DNA of 64,000 nt from Limiplasma sp031549415 (GTDB lineage Bacteria; Bacillota; Clostridia; Christensenellales; Aristaeellaceae): NCBI GenBank assembly GCA_031549415.1, contig JAVBPU010000029.1:1-64000 (forward strand). Direction: 5' to 3'. The position numbers and the translations under genes are program-made. The notes below the pieces were generated by a model, which worked only from the letters and a program-made list of their open reading frames with translations, ran no database searches and was not told the DNA's origin. The stretch's first letter is position 1. Each line of letters starts with the position of its first letter. Shown here piece by piece: positions 40,390-47,530 of this stretch.

Positions 40390-41993
40390 GCCTGCCTCCG
40401 CTCCCTTTTCCAGGCCAGGAAGTCCTCAAAGGACCCTTCATGGTCCAGGCAGCCTTCCCCGCCCACCGGAAGTTCCATGATGCGGTTGGCAATTTCATCA
40501 ATGAACTGATGGTCCGTGGAGGCAAAGAACAGATTGCCCGGGTACGCCGCCAATCCATTGGACAGCGCCGTGATGCTTTCCAGGTCCAAATGGTCCGTAG
40601 GCTGGTCCAGGATCAGGGCGTTGGCCTTGCTCATCATCAGCCGGGAGAGCATGCAGCGCACCTTCTCCCCGCCGGACAGCACCTTGGCGGGCTTGTATAC
40701 ATCGTCCCCGGAAAAGAGCATGCGGCCCAAAAAGCCCCGCAGGTAGGTTTCCGTGGTGTCAAAGGAATACTGGCGAAGCCACTCAATCAGCGTTCCGTCA
40801 AATTCTTCAAAAAAGCGGCTGTTGTCCTTGGGAAAATAGCTTTGGCTGATGGTCACGCCCCATTTGAAGCTACCTTCATCCGGGTTGGTCTCCCCCACCA
40901 AAATGCGGAACAGGGCCGTGGCCCCCGCTTCGTTTTCCCCCACAAAGGCGATCTTGTCCCCTTTGCGCACGGTAAAGCTTACGTTATTCAGCACCTTTAC
41001 GCCGTCCACCGTCTTGCTGAGGCCCTCCACGGACAGGATGTCCTTGCCCGCTTCCCGCTCCGGCTCAAAGCCCACAAAGGGATATTTGCGGCTGGAGGCG
41101 GGCATCTGCTCGATCTGGATGCTGTCCAGAATCTTTTTGCGGCTGGTGGCCTGCTTGCTTTTGGATTTGTTGGCGGAGAAACGGCGGATAAACTCCTGCA
41201 AATCCTTGATTTTTTCTTCCCGCTTCTTGTTTTGGTTACGAAGGAGCTGCTGCATCAAGGTGCTGCTTTCATACCAAAAATCATAGTTGCCCGCGTACAT
41301 CTTGCAGGTTTCATGGTCCACGTCCACAATGTCCGTGCACACCGCGTTCAAAAAATGTCGGTCATGGCTTACCACGATGACGATGGCATCGCTTTCCACC
41401 AAAAACTCTTCCAGCCATTCGGTGCTCTCCACGTCCAGGCCATTGGTGGGTTCATCCAGCAGAATGATGGAGGGGTGTCCAAACAGCGCTTGGGCCAGCA
41501 GCACCTTCACCTTCTGCTTGCCGTCCAGGGACCCCATCAAATGATCGTGCAGTTCAGAGGGAATGTTGATGCCGTTTAGCAGCTGCGCGGCTTCTGTCTC
41601 CGCGTCCCAGCCGTTCATCTCGGCGAACTCGCCTTCCAACTCCGCCGCTCGCTCGCCGTCCGCATCGGAAAAGTCCTCCTTGGCGTAAAGGGCATCCTTC
41701 TCCTTCATGATGGCGTACAGCTTTTGGTTGCCCATGATCACGGTGTCCATCACGGTATGCCCGTCATATTGGAAATGGTCCTGTTTCAGCACGGACATGC
41801 GGTCGGTTTTTTGCATGGAAACAGAGCCGGTGGTGGGCTGCAGCTCCCCGGAAATAATGCGAAGCAGGGTGCTCTTGCCCGCGCCGTTGGCTCCGATGAT
41901 CCCATAGCAATGGTCCGGCTGAAACAGCAAATCCACATGCTTGTACAGCAAATCCCCCGCAAATTGCAAACTGACATCCGTAACTGTTAACAT
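40386..41993 (-). CDS. ABC-F ATPase with degenerate second domain
   Basis: 535 residues, two ABC domains and no membrane part; ABC-F proteins act on the ribosome E site. Domain 1 is intact: GANGAGKS (34-41), LDEPTNGLD and SHDRHFL. Domain 2 lacks the Walker A Lys (GENEAGAT, Ala358), has Gln464 in place of the catalytic Glu (LDQPTD) and Thr493 in place of the switch His (STDH), although the SGGEK signature is kept. The linker has the usual charged P-site tRNA interaction helices. Closest in form to the YkpA/YbiT branch. Confidence 0.92.
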   Translation of the reverse strand: MLTVTDVSLQFAGDLLYKHVDLLFQPDHCYGIIGANGAGKSTLLRIISGELQPTTGSVSMQKTDRMSVLKQDHFQYDGHTVMDTVIMGNQKLYAIMKEKDALYAKEDFSDADGERAAELEGEFAEMNGWDAETEAAQLLNGINIPSELHDHLMGSLDGKQKVKVLLAQALFGHPSIILLDEPTNGLDVESTEWLEEFLVESDAIVIVVSHDRHFLNAVCTDIVDVDHETCKMYAGNYDFWYESSTLMQQLLRNQNKKREEKIKDLQEFIRRFSANKSKSKQATSRKKILDSIQIEQMPASSRKYPFVGFEPEREAGKDILSVEGLSKTVDGVKVLNNVSFTVRKGDKIAFVGENEAGATALFRILVGETNPDEGSFKWGVTISQSYFPKDNSRFFEEFDGTLIEWLRQYSFDTTETYLRGFLGRMLFSGDDVYKPAKVLSGGEKVRCMLSRLMMSKANALILDQPTDHLDLESITALSNGLAAYPGNLFFASTDHQFIDEIANRIMELPVGGEGCLDHEGSFEDFLAWKRERRQA

Positions 41994-42000
41994 GGTCTAC

Positions 42001-42055
42001 CCCTTCATCAGCGTATTTTCCCATGAAGGGTACCATTTTCCCTGCTATTTGTCAA
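42001..42055 (-). promoter_or_regulatory. ABC-F promoter and RBS-sequestering leader hairpin
   Basis: On the minus strand TTGACA (42055-42050), 17 bp, TACCCT (42032-42027) with TGG before it. In the short leader CCCTTCAT (42030-42023) pairs with ATGAAGGG (42008-42001); the second arm contains the ribosome binding site GAAGGGG for the ATG at 41993, so the stem could block translation. Confidence 0.65.
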
Positions 42056-42074
42056 AACAAATCAGCCCGCAGGC

Positions 42075-42227
42075 TTACCCCACGGGCTTCCGCCTGCGGG
42101 CCATGCCGGGCTTTTGCGGCTGCCAGTGAAAGATGGGCGGGGCGGGTGGTTTCCGCTCCTGCAGGTTGGGCTTAGCCTCCGGTTGCGCGTCCTCCGCCTG
42201 GGCATACCGCTGGGCTTCTTTTTCCAT
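42075..42227 (-). CDS. Small Pro/Lys/Arg-rich protein, unknown
   Basis: 50 residues, hydrophilic, with KPPAPPIFHW in the middle and a basic MARRRKPVG end. An ideal AAGGAGG lies 7 bp before the ATG. It overlaps a stem CCCGCAGGC/GCCTGCGGG (42066-42100), followed on the minus strand by a T-rich stretch, which may end transcription. No domain recognised; the case for a real gene rests mainly on the ribosome binding site. Confidence 0.5.
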   Translation of the reverse strand: MEKEAQRYAQAEDAQPEAKPNLQERKPPAPPIFHWQPQKPGMARRRKPVG

Positions 42228-42290
42228 CAAAAAACCTCCTTGCTTTCCCCTAGGGTTCCACAAGGAGGGCATTCCCATTCTCAATCCGCC

Positions 42291-42938
42291 TCAGCGGCCG
42301 GGCCTTCCCAAGGCATGCACCTCACGCACCAGCCCCCGGGGGTCCTCCGCCCGGAAGAAGGTGGTGCCCATCACCAGGGTATCGGCTCCGGCCCGGGCCA
42401 GCAGGGGCGCGTTTTCCAAGGTAATGCCCCCATCCACCTCAATTTCCCCGGCAAAGCCCAGCGCCCGCAGCCGGGAAATCTTGCCCACCTGGTCCAGCAT
42501 CAGCTTTTGGCCGCCAAAGCCCGGCTCCACGGTCATCACCAAAATCAGGTCCAGGCGGTCAAAATAGGGCGCCAGGGCGTCCACCGGGGTGGCGGGCTTC
42601 AGGGACGCGCCCACCTTCAGGCCCAGGGCGCGGATGCGGGCCAGGCTTTCCTCAAAGTGGAGGGCCTCCACATGGACCGTAATGGCGCTGGAGCCGCCGC
42701 TGGCAAAAACGTCAATGTAGGGCAGCGGGTCCCGGATCATCAAATGGGTGTCATACGCCGCGTCCACTTCTTTTTTAAGGCCGCTGAGCACATGGGGCCC
42801 AAAGGAAATATTGGGCACAAACACCCCGTCCATGATATCAAAATGCAGGTAATCACAGCCGGTGTCCACCACCAGGCGGGCCTGTTCCCCCAGGCGCAGC
42901 ACGTCCGCCGCCAAAATGGACGGCGCAAGCTTACTCAT
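42291..42938 (-). CDS. rpe: Ribulose-phosphate 3-epimerase
   Basis: Interconverts ribulose 5-phosphate and xylulose 5-phosphate in the pentose phosphate pathway. 215-residue TIM barrel. Motifs: LAPSILAADVLRLGEQ, HFDIMDGVFVPN with metal-binding His and Asp, MTVEPGFGGQKL and EVDGGIT with the second catalytic Asp. The start lies inside the end of rsgA (8 bp overlap). Last gene of the priA-to-rpe operon. Confidence 0.96.
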   Translation of the reverse strand: MSKLAPSILAADVLRLGEQARLVVDTGCDYLHFDIMDGVFVPNISFGPHVLSGLKKEVDAAYDTHLMIRDPLPYIDVFASGGSSAITVHVEALHFEESLARIRALGLKVGASLKPATPVDALAPYFDRLDLILVMTVEPGFGGQKLMLDQVGKISRLRALGFAGEIEVDGGITLENAPLLARAGADTLVMGTTFFRAEDPRGLVREVHALGRPGR

Positions 42939-43830
42939 ACCGGTCCCTCCAAGCCTTTTGTACTTTTTGCAGCAGCAAGTGGTACCGCTCCAGCCTCTTT
43001 TGGGAAATCTCCCCGGCCTGGGCGGCGGCCAGCACGGCGCAGCCCGGCTCGCGGAAATGGTAGCAGGGGGCGAACTTGCACTGGCCCTCGTAGGATAAAA
43101 ATTCAGGATAAAATGCTTTCAGTTCAATGGGTTCCAGCTTCTCCCAAGGCTCCAGCAGGCTGAAACCAGGGGTGTCCAGCACGGCAAAATCCTGCGTATA
43201 CAGCAGTTCCGCATGGCGGGTGGTGTGCTTGCCCCGGCTGATCTTCCGGCTGATCTCCCCGGTTTGCAGGCAAAGGCCCGTGGCGGCGGACAGCAGGGTG
43301 CTTTTGCCCACGCCGCTTTGCCCCGCAAAGCAGCAAATGCCCTGGCGCAGGGCTTCTTGCAGGGCGGGAAGGCCCTGCCCCGTCTTGGCGCTGGTTTCCA
43401 GAATGGGAATGCCCAGCGGGCCGTACATTTCGCGGGCTTCCCTGGCCAGGGCCGGGGCCAGGTCACATTTGTTCACCACCAGCACCGGGCTGATGCCCTG
43501 CTGAAAGGCCATGGCCAGCAGCATATCCACCAGCAAAAAATCCGGGGCAGGCTGGGCGGCCACCACCACCATCACGGTTTTCACATTGGCCACCGGCGGC
43601 CGCACCAAGGCGTTGCTGCGGGGCAGGATATCCTCCACCCAGCCGTGTTCATCCCCCTTGTCCGGGGTGTACAAAATCCGGTCCCCCACCATGGGGGTCA
43701 CCTTTTGCTTGCGAAACTTGCCCTTGGCCCGCAGCACGTGGACCTGGCCATCCTGGCCCTTGGCATAGTACAGGCCGCCTACGCCCTTTATAATCAGCCC
43801 CTGGGGGTACCCCGCCGGTTCCATGGTCAC
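42931..43830 (-). CDS. rsgA: Ribosome small subunit-dependent GTPase A
   Basis: Late 30S maturation GTPase, 299 residues. N-terminal OB fold, then a circularly permuted GTPase domain with motifs in the order NKCD, SGVGKST, DTPG, and a C-terminal zinc site (CKFAPCYHFREPGC). Start is GTG at 43830, 10 bp after GGAGG; ATG at 43824 is possible but less well spaced. Overlaps pknB and rpe, as in other Bacillota where pknB, rsgA and rpe are neighbours. Confidence 0.96.
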   Translation of the reverse strand: MTMEPAGYPQGLIIKGVGGLYYAKGQDGQVHVLRAKGKFRKQKVTPMVGDRILYTPDKGDEHGWVEDILPRSNALVRPPVANVKTVMVVVAAQPAPDFLLVDMLLAMAFQQGISPVLVVNKCDLAPALAREAREMYGPLGIPILETSAKTGQGLPALQEALRQGICCFAGQSGVGKSTLLSAATGLCLQTGEISRKISRGKHTTRHAELLYTQDFAVLDTPGFSLLEPWEKLEPIELKAFYPEFLSYEGQCKFAPCYHFREPGCAVLAAAQAGEISQKRLERYHLLLQKVQKAWRDRYE

Positions 43831-45707
43831 TGCAACAAAACCTCCTGCTGATTCAAAAGGGTGTCATTCAAATACACTTTGCAAAGGAGCTGGCCCTTGG
43901 TGTCCGAGGACACGGGCACCAGCAGCGTGGTGGCCGCAGCGCCGGCGGGCAGCAGCGTAATATATTGCTCCACTTCCTTGCCCTTTTCCACCAACGTCAC
44001 CCGCAGGGTGCGGCTTTCCGGCGATTCGGTCAGCGCCACGCTGATTTCGGAGTGGTAGGCTTTGCTCTGCTTGCCCAGGGTCAGCGTCACCTGGGCCCCC
44101 AAAATGGCGATGGTGCCTTGGGTGGGGGACTGGGCCACCACCTTGCCGATGGAATCTTCCTTGTCCACCTCGGCGTATTCCAGCTTGCCCACGGCCAGGC
44201 TGCTTTCCCGCAGCAGGGAGGAGGCTTCTTTGTAAATTCGGCCCATCAAATCGGGCACCATGGTGCTGCCGCCGGAGAGGGTCACCTCCACCTCGCTGCC
44301 AATGGCGCAGGGCTGGCCCGGCGCGGGGTTTTGGGAGAGCACCTTGTCCACCGGCTCGCTGGAGGCGCTTTTGAACACCATCATGCCGAGGCCCTTTTCC
44401 TTCAGCTTGGCGGCGGCTTCCTCCCGGGTGAGGCCAATGAGGTCCGGAGCCAGGTTGGTGACCGGGCCCAGGCTCAGGGTCACCACCACGCTGTCCCCCC
44501 GCACCATGTCTGTTTCCGCCTCGGGGATCTGAGAAATCACGGTCCCCGCCGGCAGGGTATCATGGTTAATTTCGGTCTGCTGCCAGTTCAGGCCCGCCCG
44601 CTTGGTGAGGGTCTGGGCCTCCTCCCGGGCAAGGCCCACCAGGTCCGGGGCCACCGTGCCGCTGACCACCTGGTTGTATATCTGCAAAACGCCCAGGGAC
44701 AGCACTGCCAGCACCGCCACCACCATCAGCACGGTGATCCAGGTGGCCTGCTTACGCCGGTGCCGGGAGAGGGTGCTGTTGCGGCTGGTTTGGCCATTCC
44801 CCCGGGGGGAGGCCGCGCCCCTCTTGGGGGCGGAGCCAGGAGGCGGCGCGACGCTCCGCGGCTGCATTGGAGGCGTTAAGGGGTCCTCCTTGCCGTCCCG
44901 GGCCCTGGCCAAGGCATCGGCCATGTCCCGGGCGCTCTGGTAGCGCTTCTTGGGGGATTTTTCCAAGGCCTTCATCACCACGGCCACCACGGCGGGGGGC
45001 ACATCGGGGTTATCATCGGTAATGGGAGACGGCTGGGCCTTGATATGCTGCATGGCCACGGCCACAGGGGTATCGCCGCTAAAGGGCACATGCCCGGTGA
45101 GCATTTCATACAGCACCACGCCGGTGGAGTAGATATCGGTGGTGACGTCCACTGCGGTGCCTTGGGCCTGCTCCGGCGAAGAATAATGCACGGAGCCCAC
45201 CACGGTGTCCCCCTTGGCAATGGTATAAGCGTTTGTCATGCTGGCGATGCCGAAATCCGCCACCTTCACATGGCCGTCGCTGTGCACCAACACGTTTTGG
45301 GGCTTGATATCCCGGTGAATGATGCCATTATCATGGGCGTGCTGCAAGGCGCTTAAAATGCGGATGGCAATCTGGATGGCGGTATTGGTGGACAGGCAGC
45401 CCTTTTGACGAACGATTTCCTTTAAGGTGTTGCCGCTGACGTATTCCAGCACCAGGTAGCGGTATTCCCCCTCCACGCCCACGTCCAGCAGGTTCACGAT
45501 GTTGTGGTGGGCCATGAGGCTGGCGGCCTGGGCCTCCCGCTGGAAGCGCTCCAGGAACTCCTTGTCGCTGTTGTATTCGCTCTTTAGGATCTTCACAGCC
45601 ACGCTGTGGCCGGTGCGGATGTCCACCGCACGGTACACCAAGGACATCCCGCCCTGGCCGATGAACTCGGCCAGCTTGTAGCGGTCCGCAAAGACCATGC
45701 CCTTCAT
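43827..45707 (-). CDS. pknB: PASTA-domain Ser/Thr protein kinase
   Basis: Membrane kinase that senses muropeptides or lipid II. 626 residues: kinase domain 1-270 with GQGGMSLVYRA, catalytic HRDIKPQN and DFGIAS; a basic juxtamembrane region; one membrane helix near 330-350; then PASTA repeats (VPDLVGLAREEAQ-like units, three visible) and a C-terminal beta-rich extension. ATG at 45707 overlaps the phosphatase stop (TGATG). Likely substrates include IreB, encoded at 25748-25999. Confidence 0.95.
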   Translation of the reverse strand: MKGMVFADRYKLAEFIGQGGMSLVYRAVDIRTGHSVAVKILKSEYNSDKEFLERFQREAQAASLMAHHNIVNLLDVGVEGEYRYLVLEYVSGNTLKEIVRQKGCLSTNTAIQIAIRILSALQHAHDNGIIHRDIKPQNVLVHSDGHVKVADFGIASMTNAYTIAKGDTVVGSVHYSSPEQAQGTAVDVTTDIYSTGVVLYEMLTGHVPFSGDTPVAVAMQHIKAQPSPITDDNPDVPPAVVAVVMKALEKSPKKRYQSARDMADALARARDGKEDPLTPPMQPRSVAPPPGSAPKRGAASPRGNGQTSRNSTLSRHRRKQATWITVLMVVAVLAVLSLGVLQIYNQVVSGTVAPDLVGLAREEAQTLTKRAGLNWQQTEINHDTLPAGTVISQIPEAETDMVRGDSVVVTLSLGPVTNLAPDLIGLTREEAAAKLKEKGLGMMVFKSASSEPVDKVLSQNPAPGQPCAIGSEVEVTLSGGSTMVPDLMGRIYKEASSLLRESSLAVGKLEYAEVDKEDSIGKVVAQSPTQGTIAILGAQVTLTLGKQSKAYHSEISVALTESPESRTLRVTLVEKGKEVEQYITLLPAGAAATTLLVPVSSDTKGQLLCKVYLNDTLLNQQEVLLQ

Positions 45708-46417
45708 CACGGCTGCGGCACCCCCTCTACGAGGCCCAGCACCAGGCTGATATTGTCCACTCCGCCATGGTCGATGGCCAGCTCCAGCAGCTTTTGCGCG
45801 GCGGCTTCCGGGGCCAGCGCGCCCAGGGTCTCGGCAATTTGCTCATCCGGCACCATGCCGGTGAGGCCGTCGCTGCATACCAGCCACACATCCCCAGGCT
45901 TTTTTTCCACCTGCAAAAGATCCGGCTGCACCACCGCGTCAATGCCCAGGGCCCGGGTGATCACGTTTCGGTAGGGGTGTTTGCTGGCGGCTTCCGGGGT
46001 GATGATGTGGCTTTTCACCAGCTCCGCCACCATGGAATGGTCCTCGGTCTGATGGGTCAGCTCCTTGTCCCGGAACAGATAGGCGCGGCTGTCCCCCACA
46101 TGGCCGATGAAGATGTGGCTGTCGCCCTCCCACAGCAAGGTCAAGGTAGTGCCCATGCCGTTTAGCTCGCTGTCCCGGCGGCCCATGTCCAACACCCGGC
46201 GGTTGGCGGCCTCAATGGCCAGCCGCAAGGCCTGCTCATCGGGCCTTTTGCGCTGCAAGGCGTTTTTCACCACCTGCACGGCCACCCGGCTGGCGGTCTC
46301 CCCGCCCTTGTGGCCGCCCATGCCGTCCGCCACGCCATAGGCGCTGGGCATCAGCAATAAGCTGTCCTGGTTGGAGGCCCGAACCAAGCCCTGGTGCGTT
46401 TTGGAGAAAATTTGCAT
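45707..46417 (-). CDS. prpC: PP2C-type protein phosphatase PrpC/Stp
   Basis: Metal-dependent phosphatase, 236 residues, that reverses the adjacent PASTA kinase. Motifs: RASNQDSLL, VADGMGGHKGGE with metal-binding Asp residues, GTTLTLLW, HVGDSRAYL, LVCSDGLTGMV and GGVDNISLVLG. AAGGAGG precedes the ATG. Pairing with the kinase gene by overlap is the usual arrangement. Confidence 0.96.
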   Translation of the reverse strand: MQIFSKTHQGLVRASNQDSLLLMPSAYGVADGMGGHKGGETASRVAVQVVKNALQRKRPDEQALRLAIEAANRRVLDMGRRDSELNGMGTTLTLLWEGDSHIFIGHVGDSRAYLFRDKELTHQTEDHSMVAELVKSHIITPEAASKHPYRNVITRALGIDAVVQPDLLQVEKKPGDVWLVCSDGLTGMVPDEQIAETLGALAPEAAAQKLLELAIDHGGVDNISLVLGLVEGVPQP

Positions 46418-46433
46418 GGCTGCCTCCTTTTCG

Positions 46434-47528
46434 TTACTTATTGCCTATGGTACCAAGTTTTTCATCGCTTTTCAAGTGCCTGCGGCGCAGTTGCCCGCAG
46501 GCCCCGCTGATATCCTGCCCCATTTCCCGGCGCTGGGTGGCGGAAATGTGACATTTTTCCAACTCGCTCAGAAAAGCTTGCACCTCCCCAGGGGCAGGAG
46601 CCCGCAGGTTCCTTTCCGGCACCGGGTTTAGCGGGATCAGGTTCACATGGCATTGCAGCCCGCGCAGCAGCCCCGCCAGCTCCCGGGCCTGAGCCACGCC
46701 GTCATTCAGCCCGCCTATCAGGGCGTATTCAAACACCACCCGGCGGCCCGTCTTTTCCACATAGGCCCGGATGGCCGCCATGAGCTCCGGCAGGGGGTAG
46801 CGCCTGGCAATGGGCATGATCTGGCGGCGCAGCCCGTCATTGGGCGCATGGAGGGAGATGCTCAGCGTCACGGGCAGGCCTTCCTCCGCCAGGCGGCCAA
46901 TCTCCGGCGCCAGGCCGCAGGTGCTGAGGGAGATGTTGCGTAGGCTGATACCAAGCCCCTCCGGGTGATTCACCAGCCGCAGGAACTTCACGGTATTTTC
47001 GTAATTGGCCAAAGGCTCCCCGCTGCCCATCAACACCACATGGCCGATTTTGGGCTTTTCGGCGCTTGCGTCTGCTCCCCTCTCTTGGGCCAAGTAGCTG
47101 TTGGCCAGCAGCACCTGGGCCAGCATTTCCCCGGCAGACAAGTTCCGGGCCAAGCCCTCCAAGGTGCTGGCGCAGAAGGCGCAGCCCATCTGGCAGCCCA
47201 CCTGGGTGGAGATGCACAGGGTGTACCCATAGTGATAGCGCATCAGCACGCTTTCAATCAGGTTTCCGTCCCCGCATTCCAGCAGGAACTTGACGGTATC
47301 GTCCTTTTGGGAGGGGATAGCCTGATGGATGGTCATGGGCAGCGCCACGCAGCTTTCCGCCAGGGCGCTTCGCAAAGGCGCGGGCAGATTGGACATGTCC
47401 GCAAAAGCCACGGCTTTATGCAGCCAGGCAAACACCTGCTTGGCCCGGAAGGCGGGTTGCCCCAGGCCGGCCAAAAAATCCGCCAATTCCACCGGGCTCA
47501 GGTCCAGCAACGCTTGCTTTTCAGCCAT
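46434..47528 (-). CDS. rlmN: Dual-specificity RNA methyltransferase RlmN
   Basis: Radical SAM enzyme making 2-methyladenosine at A2503 of 23S rRNA and A37 of some tRNAs. 364 residues. The iron-sulfur motif CQMGCAFC is intact, followed by GSGEPLANYENT and SLSTCGLAP; the second catalytic Cys is in the C-terminal DISGACGQL. Start is ATG at 47528, next to the rsmB stop. The frame stays open far upstream, antiparallel to nothing real, and is ignored. Confidence 0.95.
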   Translation of the reverse strand: MAEKQALLDLSPVELADFLAGLGQPAFRAKQVFAWLHKAVAFADMSNLPAPLRSALAESCVALPMTIHQAIPSQKDDTVKFLLECGDGNLIESVLMRYHYGYTLCISTQVGCQMGCAFCASTLEGLARNLSAGEMLAQVLLANSYLAQERGADASAEKPKIGHVVLMGSGEPLANYENTVKFLRLVNHPEGLGISLRNISLSTCGLAPEIGRLAEEGLPVTLSISLHAPNDGLRRQIMPIARRYPLPELMAAIRAYVEKTGRRVVFEYALIGGLNDGVAQARELAGLLRGLQCHVNLIPLNPVPERNLRAPAPGEVQAFLSELEKCHISATQRREMGQDISGACGQLRRRHLKSDEKLGTIGNK

Positions 47529-47530
47529 GC

